From positions 1-54,023 of the forward strand of contig CAMNHK010000006.1 in the NCBI GenBank assembly GCA_946539445.1: DNA of 54,023 nucleotides, written 5' to 3'. The stretch is from an uncultured Caryophanales bacterium. GTDB taxonomy: Bacteria > Bacillota_I > Bacilli_A > RF39 > UBA660. The notes beneath the pieces were generated by a model. It was not told the DNA's origin and made no database searches. It worked only from the letters and a program-made list of their open reading frames with translations. Below, one piece after another: positions 16,476 through 25,695 of this stretch. How positions within the stretch are numbered: position 1 is the stretch's first letter; each line of letters begins with the position of its first letter. Both the position numbers and the translations under genes were made by a program.

Positions 16476-16813
16476 ATGATCTCCTCTATTTTATAAAGAA
16501 ATGGACTTTCTTCTACATCAAAATGTATTTCTATATTTTTCCCATTTCGTTCTATTTTTTTGGTATTTAATTGTACTTTTAATTCTCTATTATATTCTTT
16601 AGCTTCTATTATTCCTTCCTTTTCATTAAAGTGGTACCGCATCCGGAGATTTTGATTTTCTCTTATTAAGCAGTTGTTTTCATAGTCAAATGTAACGAAT
16701 GTATTATCTTCTTCTTTATATTTAATTCTATTGTCTTGAAAAATAGCCTTTACTTCTGTTGTTTGATCTATTTCGCTATTTTGTATTCGAACTTTTATGT
16801 TACATTTTGGCAT
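16472..16813 (-). CDS. DUF1934 beta-barrel protein (YwiB-like)
   Basis: A 113-residue protein predicted to be mostly beta-strand, matching the DUF1934/YwiB family in size and pattern (alternating strands, KYKEEDNTFVTFDYEN, NLRMRYHFNEKEGIIEAKEY). The function is unknown; the fold resembles lipocalin-like barrels. Bacillus ywiB also directly precedes argS, and here the two overlap by four bases. An extended -10 (TGTTATAAT) lies about 30 bases before the ATG. It is divergent from the PBP gene. Confidence 0.8.
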   Translation of the reverse strand: MPKCNIKVRIQNSEIDQTTEVKAIFQDNRIKYKEEDNTFVTFDYENNCLIRENQNLRMRYHFNEKEGIIEAKEYNRELKVQLNTKKIERNGKNIEIHFDVEESPFLYKIEEII

Positions 16814-16842
16814 ATTACCACCTACTCCAAATCAATGACTTG

Positions 16843-16851
16843 ATTATAACA
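16843..16851 (-). promoter_or_regulatory. Extended -10 promoter of ywiB-argS
   Basis: TGTTATAAT on the minus strand in the 104-base divergent gap between ywiB and the PBP gene. The -35 match is poor. Confidence 0.55.
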
Positions 16852-16917
16852 CATTCTTTCATTATTTTATACATATTTTCGCGATATTTTAAAATACTAA
16901 TAAGGACGGAGGGACCT

Positions 16918-18876
16918 ATGAAAGTATGGAAAATTATGTGGAAAGGATGCAAATTCATTCTTATTTTTCTTTTGTTAGTGATTGGTGGAGTATTTTTATA
17001 TGTTAAGTTGTCTCCCAAACTGACTATTAACAGTGCTAATAATATTTCTTTGTATGATTCAAATGATATTATTTTCTTTCAAGGAAGTGAAGCAAAGGAA
17101 TGGGTGTCTTTAGATCAAATTAGTGATTCTTTAATTCAAGCTACTATTTATACGGAAGATAAGAATTTTTATCACCATTTTGGATTTGATTTTTTGAGAA
17201 TTCTGAAGGCTATGTATATTAATATTCGATATCATGATATGAGTCAGGGAGCATCTACCATTACTCAACAATATGCTAAAAACTTATTTTTAGATTTTGA
17301 TAAAACTTGGAGGAGAAAGTGGGAAGAAGCTTGGTATACTCTTAGAATTGAAGCAAATTATAGCAAAGATGAAATATTAGAAGGTTATTTAAATACGATT
17401 AATTATGGACATGGTAAATATGGAATTGAAAACGCTAGTAAATTCTATTTTGGGAAGAGTGCTAGTGAATTATCTTTAGCAGAAGCTTCTTTATTAACCG
17501 GAATTCCTAAATCTCCTACTAATTACTCTCCTTTGTTACATCTAGATAATGCCAAGAAACGACAATGGCTTGTTTTGAATAATTTAGTACGTTCACATAT
17601 TATTACTCAAGAAGAAATGGACAAGGCTTATGAAGAAGAATTGGTTTTTATGGTAGAAGATCAAAAAGAGATGTCTAGTAATATTTCTTATTATCAAGAC
17701 GCTGTTATGAATGAGTTAAAAACAATTTCTAGTATTCCTAATAATTATAGTGAAGGAAATGGTTTAAAAATATATACTACTTTTGATGCGGAGTATCAAA
17801 AAATATTGGAAGAAAATGTAAAAAATACATTTCCTGATGACTCTTCTTTAGAAGTTGCGAGTGTGGTTATGGATCCTAATTCTGGCGGAGTGTATGCTTT
17901 GATTGGTGGTAGAGACTATAATCAATCTTCTTATAATCGAGCTATTTTTTCTTATCGACAGGTTGGTTCTACTATGAAGCCTTTTCTTTACTATTCTGCC
18001 TTGGAAAATGGTTTTACATCTAGTTCTGCCTTTATCAGTGAACCTACTTCGTTTCCAATGGAAAATGGACAATTCTATTCTCCTGTTAATTATAATAATA
18101 AGTATGGAAATAAACCTATTTCTATGGCAACGGCTATTGCTTATAGTGAAAATATTTATGCGGTTAAAACTCATATGTTTCTAGGGTATGACTCTTTGAT
18201 TCAAACCGCTAGAAGAGTTGGAATTACAGAAAAACTGGAAGAAGTTCCCTCTCTTCCACTGGGCACAAATGAAATTAATATTTTGCATATGGCTGCTGGA
18301 TATTCAGCTTTTGCAAATCTTGGATATAAGGTAAAACCTCACTTTATCCGGAAAGTGGTTGATGGTTATGGTAATGTATTATATGAAGCTCACGATGAAA
18401 AAGAACTTGTTTTAAATCCAAGTTTGGTTTTTATTCTAAATCAATTACTTACTTCTACTTATGATTCTGCTTTTATTGATTATAATTATCCAACAGCTAT
18501 CGGTTTAGCCGGTAAATTAAAGCATAAATATGCTCTAAAAAGTGGAACAACTCAAAGTGATAATTGGAATATTGGCTTTAATAAAAATGTGGTTTGTGCT
18601 GTATGGGTTGGAAATGATGATAATCAAGAATTGACTACCAAAGACTATAAATATGCTCAAAATATATGGTTTCACACCATTGAAGAGATTGAAAAAGATG
18701 TTGGAGAAGAAGATGGATGGTATGAGAAACCAAAAAACGTTGTTGCTATGCTTGTGGAACCAATCTCTGGAAAACCGATGGATGATCCTCAAAAAAACAC
18801 CAAAGTAATGTACTATTTAAGAGGAACAGAACCTCGAATGGAAGATCCTGTTTTTGATGAAATTCCGATTCAATAA
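16918..18876 (+). CDS. Class A penicillin-binding protein (transglycosylase/transpeptidase)
   Basis: Bifunctional peptidoglycan synthase. The start is the ATG at 16918, behind GGAGGG, giving 652 residues. An N-terminal membrane anchor (about 11-30) is followed by a GT51 glycosyltransferase domain with catalytic Glu80 in EDKNFYHHFG and QGASTITQQ (110-118). The transpeptidase domain has Ser351 in STMK, SEN at 410-412 and KSGTT at 541-545. The active-site motifs are all intact. Bacillus ywhE (pbpG, PBP2d) lies near the ywiB-argS region, so a PbpG-type role in spore or lateral wall synthesis is possible. It opens a plus-strand island of three genes opposing the replication direction. Confidence 0.94.
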   Translation: MKVWKIMWKGCKFILIFLLLVIGGVFLYVKLSPKLTINSANNISLYDSNDIIFFQGSEAKEWVSLDQISDSLIQATIYTEDKNFYHHFGFDFLRILKAMYINIRYHDMSQGASTITQQYAKNLFLDFDKTWRRKWEEAWYTLRIEANYSKDEILEGYLNTINYGHGKYGIENASKFYFGKSASELSLAEASLLTGIPKSPTNYSPLLHLDNAKKRQWLVLNNLVRSHIITQEEMDKAYEEELVFMVEDQKEMSSNISYYQDAVMNELKTISSIPNNYSEGNGLKIYTTFDAEYQKILEENVKNTFPDDSSLEVASVVMDPNSGGVYALIGGRDYNQSSYNRAIFSYRQVGSTMKPFLYYSALENGFTSSSAFISEPTSFPMENGQFYSPVNYNNKYGNKPISMATAIAYSENIYAVKTHMFLGYDSLIQTARRVGITEKLEEVPSLPLGTNEINILHMAAGYSAFANLGYKVKPHFIRKVVDGYGNVLYEAHDEKELVLNPSLVFILNQLLTSTYDSAFIDYNYPTAIGLAGKLKHKYALKSGTTQSDNWNIGFNKNVVCAVWVGNDDNQELTTKDYKYAQNIWFHTIEEIEKDVGEEDGWYEKPKNVVAMLVEPISGKPMDDPQKNTKVMYYLRGTEPRMEDPVFDEIPIQ

Positions 18877-18892
18877 TTTTTTTCTTGTTTGG

Positions 18893-18921
18893 TTGTAATG
18901 AAGTTTGGAATTTGCTATAAT
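18893..18921 (+). promoter_or_regulatory. Promoter of the LemA-like gene and pta
   Basis: -35 TTGTAA (18893-18898), 17-bp spacer, -10 TATAAT (18916-18921) with an upstream TGC extension. Confidence 0.75.
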
Positions 18922-18943
18922 TTATATAGTATGAGGTGGTTAG

Positions 18944-19474
18944 ATGTTAGAGGCTATTTTAGGAGTCATTGTTGTTATTTCATTTTTGTCTTTTCTCTTT
19001 GTAATTTATGATAATAAGTTTCAATTAGCTATTATTAAAATTGATAAAGCAGAAGAAGATATTGATATTTACTTACATAATAAAAAGGGATTGCTAGAGC
19101 GTACTCGTCCCATTATTAAAAAAGAACTCAAGTTAGAAGAATTTATGGAAGAGTTAGAGGAATCTTATGATGATAAAAACAATTTTGAAACTCATTTAGC
19201 CCTTAAAAAAGTATATAATGATTTATTTAAGGTTTTAGATGAGAATGAAAAATTATTTAAAAGTGAATCATTATGTGCTATTTTGGAACAACTTAATAAC
19301 AATGAAGAAAATATTATTGGAGCTATTAAATTTTATAATGATACAGTTGTAGAATTTAATAAATTAGTTGTATCTTTCCCTTCCAAAATTATTGCATGGC
19401 TTCGAAGATATTCTAAAAAAGATTTTTATAATAATGAAAAAAGAGAAATATTTGAAATATTAAATCAAAAGTAG
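18944..19474 (+). CDS. LemA-family membrane protein
   Basis: A 176-residue protein with one N-terminal membrane helix (about 2-21) and a helical cytoplasmic or external domain. The C-terminal segment FYNDTVVEFNKLVVSFPSKIIA matches the LemA signature (YN..V..YN......FP...IA), a family of unknown biochemical role. The middle is more divergent and carries several acidic coiled-coil stretches (EEDIDIYLHNKKG, LEEFMEELEESYDD). A strong GAGGTGG precedes the ATG. pta begins eight bases after its stop, so the pair is probably co-transcribed. No LemA partner such as a TPM-domain gene is near. Confidence 0.75.
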   Translation: MLEAILGVIVVISFLSFLFVIYDNKFQLAIIKIDKAEEDIDIYLHNKKGLLERTRPIIKKELKLEEFMEELEESYDDKNNFETHLALKKVYNDLFKVLDENEKLFKSESLCAILEQLNNNEENIIGAIKFYNDTVVEFNKLVVSFPSKIIAWLRRYSKKDFYNNEKREIFEILNQK

Positions 19475-19482
19475 GAGTATTT

Positions 19483-20478
19483 ATGAATTTTATTGAAAGT
19501 GTTAAAGAAAGAGCAAAACAAGTTAAAAAGACAATTGTATTACCAGAAACAATGGATCGTAGAACTATGATTGCGGCCGATATAATCCTTCAAGAGGGAA
19601 TAGCAAATCTAATTTTAATTGGTAATGAAAAGGAAATTGAAGAGAATTCTGTTGGTTGTGATTTATCCAAAGCTAAAATTATTCATCCAGAAACGGATGA
19701 ATTAACAGAGGAATTAGTACAAAAACTATATGAACTTCGTAAAGAAAAAGGAATGACTATCGAGGAAGCTAGAAGATTGTTACTAGAAGATTATATGTAC
19801 TATGCATGTATGCTTGTTAAAATGGGTATGGCTGATGGAGCTGTTTCTGGAGCCTGTCATTCAACTTCCAATACATTACGTCCAGCATTACAAATTGTTA
19901 AAACTGCTCCTAATGCAGAATTGGTATCAGCCTTTTTCTTAATGGTTGTGCCTGATTGCAAATATGGAGAAGATGGTACTTTCATTTTTGCAGATTCTGG
20001 ACTTGAACAAAATCCAGATAGTGAGAAATTAGCAGCGATAGCAGCAAGTAGTGCTGATAGTTTTGAATTACTTGTTCAAAAAACTCCAATTGTTGCTTTT
20101 CTTTCTCATTCTACTATGGGAAGTGCCAAACATGCAGATGTTGATAAAGTGGTTAATGCCGTACATATTGCGAAAGAAAAATATCCTTCCATTTTATTAG
20201 ATGGTGAGTTACAGTTAGATGCCGCTATTGTTCCTTCTGTTGCCGAGTCAAAAGCTCCTGATAGTAAAGTGGCAGGTAAAGCAAATGTCTTGATATTTCC
20301 TGATTTAGATGCGGGAAATATTGGATATAAATTAGTTCAACGTTTAGCAAAAGCGGAAGCATATGGACCGATTACACAAGGTATGGCATCTCCTATTAAT
20401 GATTTAAGTAGAGGCTGTAGTGCAGATGACATTGTTGGTGTAGTTGCGATTACAGCTGTTCAAGCACAAGGAAAATAA
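19483..20478 (+). CDS. pta: Phosphate acetyltransferase
   Basis: Converts acetyl-CoA and phosphate to acetyl phosphate, the first step of acetate formation with ATP yield through AckA. The 331 residues match the short, single-domain Firmicute Pta: LPETMDRRTMIAADIILQEG near the start, MGMADGAVSGACHSTSNTLRPALQ mid-protein, and KANVLIFPDLDAGNIGYKLVQR. AGGAG precedes the ATG. ackA is not in the window. A bidirectional terminator shared with ung follows. Confidence 0.97.
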   Translation: MNFIESVKERAKQVKKTIVLPETMDRRTMIAADIILQEGIANLILIGNEKEIEENSVGCDLSKAKIIHPETDELTEELVQKLYELRKEKGMTIEEARRLLLEDYMYYACMLVKMGMADGAVSGACHSTSNTLRPALQIVKTAPNAELVSAFFLMVVPDCKYGEDGTFIFADSGLEQNPDSEKLAAIAASSADSFELLVQKTPIVAFLSHSTMGSAKHADVDKVVNAVHIAKEKYPSILLDGELQLDAAIVPSVAESKAPDSKVAGKANVLIFPDLDAGNIGYKLVQRLAKAEAYGPITQGMASPINDLSRGCSADDIVGVVAITAVQAQGK

Positions 20479-20480
20479 AA

Positions 20481-20502
20481 AATCCACAGATATTTGTGGA
20501 TT
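20481..20502. terminator. Bidirectional terminator between pta and ung
   Basis: 8-bp stem AATCCACA/TGTGGATT with T runs on both strands, serving the convergent pta (plus) and ung (minus) transcripts. Confidence 0.88.
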
Positions 20503-20505
20503 TTT

Positions 20506-21168
20506 TTATTCGACTCTCCAATCAATTTCTTTTTGATTGTGACTTTTTAAAAATTCATTAGTTCTAGAAAATGGTTTGCTTCCAAAGAAGCCATTTCTAG
20601 CGGAAAAAGGAGATGGGTGAGCAGACTCAATAATCAAGTGATTTGGATTGGTTATTAAACTCTTTTTACTTCTCGCATAGGCACCCCATAGTATAAATAC
20701 TACTGGGTCTTTTTTTTGATTGATAATCTTTATAATATCATCTGTAAATATTTCCCAGCCTTTATCCTTATGAGATGTTGGTTTATGTTCTTCTACGGTA
20801 AGTACAGAATTTAACAAAAGGACTCCTTGTTTTGCCCACGGTTTGAGTGAATTAGCTTCCGGAAAAGGGATTCCTAAGTCACTTTCTAGCTCTTTAAATA
20901 TATTTTGTAAGGATGGTGGTTTCAATACTTGATTGCTTACAGAGAAGGAAAGCCCTTCTGCTTGATTTTCTCCATGGTAAGGATCTTGCCCCAAAATTAC
21001 TACTTTTACTTCTTCTAAGCTAGTATATCGAAATGCATTAAATACTTCATTTTGTTTTGGGTAGATTGTTTTTTCTTTATATTCTTTTTTTATGAAATCC
21101 ATTAGTTTTTGAAAGTATTCTTTTTGATATTCTTCTTTTAAGTATTCATCCCATTTATTACCAATCAT
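20506..21168 (-). CDS. ung: Uracil-DNA glycosylase, family 1
   Basis: Excises uracil from DNA to start base-excision repair. The 220 residues contain the catalytic water-activating motif GQDPYHGENQAEGLSFSV and the Leu-loop ESAHPSPFSARNGFFGSKPF, both intact. Length is normal. It ends the gdpP-rplI-dnaB-M23-walJ-rlmH-ung run, starting nine bases after rlmH with GGAG upstream of its ATG. Confidence 0.97.
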   Translation of the reverse strand: MIGNKWDEYLKEEYQKEYFQKLMDFIKKEYKEKTIYPKQNEVFNAFRYTSLEEVKVVILGQDPYHGENQAEGLSFSVSNQVLKPPSLQNIFKELESDLGIPFPEANSLKPWAKQGVLLLNSVLTVEEHKPTSHKDKGWEIFTDDIIKIINQKKDPVVFILWGAYARSKKSLITNPNHLIIESAHPSPFSARNGFFGSKPFSRTNEFLKSHNQKEIDWRVE

Positions 21169-21177
21169 ATATTTCTC

Positions 21178-21633
21178 CTATTTATGATAGCTTTCATTAT
21201 TGTTGATTTTAAAAGCTCTATATATTTGTTCTAAAAGTAAAACTCGAAACAATTGATGAGGAAAAGTCATTTTTGAAAAAGATAAATGATAGTTTGCTTC
21301 TTTTTTTAAAGAATCAGATATTCCATAACTTCCTCCTATTAGGAAGGTAATATTGCTATTTTCCATTGTTGTTTTATCGAGTAAGTTTGCGAAATCTTCC
21401 GATGAAATTTCTTTTCCTTCTATTTCTAGCGTTATGAAATAAGACTTATCAGGAAGGTGTTTTCTAATTCTTTCTTCTTCTAATTTCATTGCTTTTTCTT
21501 TTTCTACTAAACCTTCATCTTTTACTTCAATTATTTCTAAATTGGTATATTTTTGAAGTCTTTTCTTATATTCATCGACTGCGTCTTGTAGGTATTTTTC
21601 TTTTAGACTTCCGACTGTAATAATTCTTATCAT
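21178..21633 (-). CDS. rlmH: 23S rRNA pseudouridine-1915 N3-methyltransferase
   Basis: SPOUT-class methyltransferase that modifies pseudouridine 1915 in helix 69. The 151 residues show FLIGGSYGISDSL and LSFSKMTFPHQLFRVLLLEQIYRA, and end in the conserved NNESYHK, whose terminal Tyr-His-Lys contributes to the active site. Walls of the SAM knot are recognisable. It follows walJ by two bases. The walJ-rlmH pairing is widely conserved in Firmicutes. Confidence 0.97.
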   Translation of the reverse strand: MIRIITVGSLKEKYLQDAVDEYKKRLQKYTNLEIIEVKDEGLVEKEKAMKLEEERIRKHLPDKSYFITLEIEGKEISSEDFANLLDKTTMENSNITFLIGGSYGISDSLKKEANYHLSFSKMTFPHQLFRVLLLEQIYRAFKINNNESYHK

Positions 21634-21635
21634 AT

Positions 21636-22388
21636 TTATACCTCTATCATTGGGCTTTCTTCATATTGTTTGGCAATTCCTAATGTAATATCTTCCCCAA
21701 TGGCATTTCTTGTTTCTTCTAAGGCCTTTTCTTCTGTATTATTATGTTCACTTAAATGAGCTAATAATATGTTTTTTGTTTTTGGTCCAATAATTTTCTT
21801 TAAATATTTTGCTGTTGTTTTATTGGATAAGTGACCACTATCACTAATTACTCTTTCTTTTAAGAATCTAGGATAGGGTCCATTCATAAGCATTACTTCA
21901 TCATGATTGCTCTCAATAATATAGGCATCTTTATTTACCATTTTTTCTAAGAATTTTCTATTTATGTATCCTGTGTCGGTCACATATACTAAGCTTTTTT
22001 CTTTGTATGTGATAATAAAACCTACCGATGATGGAGCATCATGAGAAGTATGGATTAATTCTATTTCAACATCGTTTATTTGAAATTTATCTTCTATAAA
22101 AATGCATTTTGGATATGGGACTACTTCTTTTAGACTTTCATACATTCCTTCTGGAATGTATACTTTTAAATGGGTATTTTTTACTAAGGATGCTAATCCT
22201 TTTATGTGGTCATTATGACAATGTGTTATTAGAATTCCTGAAAAATTGTTAAAAGAAAGAGAATTTTCTTCTAAACTTCTTTTTAAAGTTAAGTAGGAAA
22301 TTCCCATATCTATTATTAAGTTGGTGTCTTCGCATAACACAATCGTACAGTTTCCTTTTGATCCACTGGCAATTGTTTTTACTTTCAT
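21636..22388 (-). CDS. walJ: Metallo-beta-lactamase-fold protein WalJ (YycJ/VicX)
   Basis: MBL-fold exonuclease-like protein implicated in coordinating DNA replication and cell division, usually in the walRK operon. The 250 residues contain the metal site THCHNDHIKGL, plus downstream His and Asp motifs (YVTDTGY, LLAHLSEHN). In this window the walRK two-component genes are absent and walJ sits behind dnaB and an M23 peptidase gene. It starts one base after the M23 gene stop. Length matches the family. Confidence 0.9.
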   Translation of the reverse strand: MKVKTIASGSKGNCTIVLCEDTNLIIDMGISYLTLKRSLEENSLSFNNFSGILITHCHNDHIKGLASLVKNTHLKVYIPEGMYESLKEVVPYPKCIFIEDKFQINDVEIELIHTSHDAPSSVGFIITYKEKSLVYVTDTGYINRKFLEKMVNKDAYIIESNHDEVMLMNGPYPRFLKERVISDSGHLSNKTTAKYLKKIIGPKTKNILLAHLSEHNNTEEKALEETRNAIGEDITLGIAKQYEESPMIEV

Positions 22389-22389
22389 T

Positions 22390-23889
22390 CTAATAAAACA
22401 TCATCGCATCTAAAGCTCTACTTCCACCTGTATATGGTGCTCCACCTTGCCAAATGGCATAGTGTAAGTGAACTCCTGTAGCGGCTCCTGTTTGTCCCAT
22501 TCCACCAATGACTTGTCCTTTTTCAACGTAATCCCCTACATTTACATATCGACATCCCCAACATAGATGAGCATACATCGAATAGAATCCATTATGGTGA
22601 TCTATTACTATATATTCTCCATTGTCACTCTTTGTTGATGATATAATAACAGTTCCAGCTTGGGCTGCAAATATATTAGATCCATATCCACATCCGGCAA
22701 TATCGGTTCCATCATGAAGAACTCCCCAACGCCAACCAAATGGTGATGAAATATTCGCACAAGATGCAGGCCATCCCCATTGACCTTTGGTAATAATAAG
22801 GCTTCCATAACCTCCACCATAATAGTAATTTTGTTTTCCACCTTTTACGATGATTTCGGTAATTGGTTCTCGAATTACTTCTTTGGCTGTGTTAACCATG
22901 TTAACATTTTCGCCATTTACTTTTTGAATATAATATGTCATCCTGTTTTCACCTTTTACTCCAGGTTGAATTACTTCTTCATATCCAACAAATTGATCAT
23001 TATCATATCTAGTTTCTGTCGTATAATTTTGCTCTTCTCTTGTTACTACTTCTGATTCTTCTACTACACTAAATTGTGGTTTTAATATGCCTAGTGTTAC
23101 TACTTGGCCTGCTGATAACAAGGCCTTTTCATCTTGCAAGTCAGGATTAGCGATTAAAAACTCTTCTACTGAAATCTTGTTGTTGAAGGCTACTTCATTA
23201 ATGGTATCCCCATCTTGAATTACATAGGTTGCCTGTGGATCAGTTGTTCCAAAAAGAAGATACTTACTTAATTCTTCCTCGGTTTGATAAATGGTTTTAT
23301 CAACGGGAATTCTTGACTTTTTGATTGTTATCTTATTTTTTATGTAAATATTTTCAATATATTTTCCAGTATCTTCTATTGCTTTTTGAGAATCATTTGC
23401 AAAGTTCTCATAATCTACTGGGTCAATAAAGGACTTTACTGTTTTTTCAATAGAATTTGTAAATATTTCCTTGTTTAATACATATAAGGTCTGTGTCTTT
23501 CCTTTTACTTTATTTCCTTCTGCATCTGTTGTATCTAATCCTTTTATTTTAATGATGTATCCATTAATTGTAAAAGGAGAAATATCTTTTATTTCATCAT
23601 ATATTTCTTTGTTTGTTTTTATATTTGTTTCAAATGTTATTTCTTTTTCAATGTCCAAATCGGATGGGACATATACTTTCTCGACATTATATTTTTTCTT
23701 TATTTCTTCTTGTTTTTTATCAATGTACTCTTCAAAAGATTGTTTTGATTCAATAATTCCAATGGATTTTCCTTTTAAGTATACTCGATATACCGTTTTT
23801 GGATTTGCATTAAAACTGGTAAATCCGGTTGAGGCAATCAAAGATATAACCATTAATATTGGAATTATCAATTTTCCTTTTTTATTCAC
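22390..23889 (-). CDS. Secreted M23 endopeptidase with LysM and G5 domains
   Basis: A 499-residue secreted wall hydrolase. After a signal segment (about 6-24), the N-terminal region (about 30-210) is unclassified. A LysM domain follows (about 222-266, YVIQDGDTINEVAFNN), then a G5-like domain (about 272-350, TRYDNDQFVGYEEVIQPGVKG). The C-terminal M23 domain has zinc ligands His392 and Asp396 (HDGTD) and His476 in HLH (474-476), with His441 in YAHL. All are present, so it should be active. Cys at 400, 443 and 446 could form a disulfide. The gene overlaps dnaB by eight bases. Confidence 0.9.
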   Translation of the reverse strand: MNKKGKLIIPILMVISLIASTGFTSFNANPKTVYRVYLKGKSIGIIESKQSFEEYIDKKQEEIKKKYNVEKVYVPSDLDIEKEITFETNIKTNKEIYDEIKDISPFTINGYIIKIKGLDTTDAEGNKVKGKTQTLYVLNKEIFTNSIEKTVKSFIDPVDYENFANDSQKAIEDTGKYIENIYIKNKITIKKSRIPVDKTIYQTEEELSKYLLFGTTDPQATYVIQDGDTINEVAFNNKISVEEFLIANPDLQDEKALLSAGQVVTLGILKPQFSVVEESEVVTREEQNYTTETRYDNDQFVGYEEVIQPGVKGENRMTYYIQKVNGENVNMVNTAKEVIREPITEIIVKGGKQNYYYGGGYGSLIITKGQWGWPASCANISSPFGWRWGVLHDGTDIAGCGYGSNIFAAQAGTVIISSTKSDNGEYIVIDHHNGFYSMYAHLCWGCRYVNVGDYVEKGQVIGGMGQTGAATGVHLHYAIWQGGAPYTGGSRALDAMMFY

Positions 23890-25243
23890 TTGGTATCCCC
23901 TCCATATTTCGATCCTTTCTTAAATTCACGAAGGTCGAAGTATTCTTTTTAAATAATAATTCTATCGTTGCGGTTGGGCCATTACGATGTTTTCCAATAA
24001 TTAATTCACTTAAACTATTATTATCTTCTGTACGCGATTCTTTGTTGTAGTAATCGTCTCGATATAGGAACATTACAATATCGGCATCTTGTTCAATTGA
24101 ACCAGACTCTCTTAAGTCGCTCATCAATGGTCGTTTGTCTTCTCTTCCTTCTACTCCACGAGATAATTGGGAAAGTGCTATTACTGGTACTCCTAATTCC
24201 ATGGCAAGAGTTTTAAGGCTACGGGAAATATCGGATACTTCTTGTTGTCGGTTGGCACCGTAGTTCTTTCCTCCTGATATCAATTGTAAGTAATCGATTA
24301 CTACTAAAGATAATCCTTTTTCACTACTGGCTAGTCTCCTACATTTGGCACGAATTTCGCCAATTGTGATTCCAGGGGTATCATCGATTACTAAGTTTGT
24401 ATTCGATAATTGAGACACCGCTTCATTAATTCTTTTCCAGTCTTGATTCATTAAGTTTCCAGTTCTTAATTTGATTCCTTCAATTTGGCCAAGAGACGAT
24501 AATATACGCATAGCCAGTTGCTCTGCACTCATCTCTAAGTTAAATAATGCTACTGATTTGTCTTGGGTAATAGCCACATGAGTTGCTAGATTTAAGGCAA
24601 AGGCTGTTTTTCCCATAGCTGGTCTTGCAGCAATAATAATAAATTCATTTGGATGCAATCCTGTTGTAAGTCGATCAAAATCATACCATCCCGTTGAGAG
24701 ACCGGTAATTTCTCCTTTATTTTCTGATAATCTTTCTAGATCGGATTGGGTTTTTGCTAGCACATCTCTAATACTTCTAAATTCGCTTGATTTACGATTT
24801 TTAACGATATTTAGGATTTTCTTTTCCGAATTATCTAGTATTTCATTTACACTTTCATCTGTTCGATATCCTTCTGAGGCAATATCCGTTGCGGTTTCAA
24901 TCAAACTTCTTAAGATATGAGCCTCTTCAACCGTTTGTATATAATAATCAATATTACTAGCCGTTGGAACATAGTTTAGTACTTCTGTTAAGTACTCTAC
25001 TCCTCCCACTTCATTTAATTCATTTTTCTTTTTTAAATAACTAGTTACGGTCGTTATGTCTATTGGCGTCTTTTCTTCTGATAGATTCGCCATTGTGGAA
25101 AATATTTTTCCATTTTTTTCACTATAAAAAGATTCTGGTGTTAAATTTTCTATTGCTTTTTGAAGAGCATATTTTGATAAAAAACATGCTCCTAAAACGG
25201 ATTCTTCTGCCTCAAGATTGTTTGGTAATACTTTGGCTGGCAT
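23882..25243 (-). CDS. dnaB: Replicative DNA helicase
   Basis: Hexameric 5'-3' helicase of the replication fork (DnaC in Bacillus). The 453 residues contain the N-terminal primase-interaction domain (about 1-105) and a RecA-like C-terminal domain with Walker A ARPAMGKTAFALNLA and SLVVIDYLQLISGG (Walker B). Length is normal with no intein. It starts 10 bases after rplI, as in the Bacillus gdpP-rplI-dnaC operon, and its tail overlaps the M23 gene. Confidence 0.98.
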   Translation of the reverse strand: MPAKVLPNNLEAEESVLGACFLSKYALQKAIENLTPESFYSEKNGKIFSTMANLSEEKTPIDITTVTSYLKKKNELNEVGGVEYLTEVLNYVPTASNIDYYIQTVEEAHILRSLIETATDIASEGYRTDESVNEILDNSEKKILNIVKNRKSSEFRSIRDVLAKTQSDLERLSENKGEITGLSTGWYDFDRLTTGLHPNEFIIIAARPAMGKTAFALNLATHVAITQDKSVALFNLEMSAEQLAMRILSSLGQIEGIKLRTGNLMNQDWKRINEAVSQLSNTNLVIDDTPGITIGEIRAKCRRLASSEKGLSLVVIDYLQLISGGKNYGANRQQEVSDISRSLKTLAMELGVPVIALSQLSRGVEGREDKRPLMSDLRESGSIEQDADIVMFLYRDDYYNKESRTEDNNSLSELIIGKHRNGPTATIELLFKKNTSTFVNLRKDRNMEGIPSE

Positions 25244-25253
25244 ATTATCACCT

Positions 25254-25694
25254 CTATTTTATTACATGTACTTTTATAGTTGCTACTACATCTGGATGTA
25301 GATTTAATTTTACGTTGTGAAATCCTAATGATGAGATTGATTCTTCTAAATCTATTTTATTTTTCTCGATTGAATATCCCTTTTTTTCTAATCCTTCTTT
25401 TATTTGTTTTACGCTAATGCTTCCAAAAACTCTATCATCGGCACCGGTTTTTACCGTAAACTCTAACGTTTCTTTTGCTAATTTTTCCTTCATTTGTTCT
25501 GCTAACTTTTTATTTTCAGCATCTTCTTTTTCTTTTTTAGCTAACTCATGATTTAGTTTTGAAAGATTTTCTTTGGTCTTTTTAACGGCATAGCCATTTT
25601 TTATTAAAAAGTTTTCAGCGTATCCATCTTTAACGTTTTTTATTTGCCCCTTTTTACCTTGATTTTTTAAATCCTTGATAAAAATTACTTCCAT
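25254..25694 (-). CDS. rplI: 50S ribosomal protein L9
   Basis: L9 spans from the L1 stalk base outward and influences frame maintenance. The 146 residues have the N-terminal rRNA-binding domain ([30 protein letters not shown] in two parts, ending near 32), a long central helix (about 40-75) and the C-terminal domain (about 80-146). It begins one base after the gdpP-like stop. The conserved gdpP-rplI-dnaB order is kept. Confidence 0.97.
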   Translation of the reverse strand: MEVIFIKDLKNQGKKGQIKNVKDGYAENFLIKNGYAVKKTKENLSKLNHELAKKEKEDAENKKLAEQMKEKLAKETLEFTVKTGADDRVFGSISVKQIKEGLEKKGYSIEKNKIDLEESISSLGFHNVKLNLHPDVVATIKVHVIK

Positions 25695-25695
25695 A

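Noticed and set aside
16814..16917. T-box leader for argS
   Set aside because: No AGGGTGGNACCGCG-type sequence or antiterminator in the 104-base gap; ywiB lies between it and argS.
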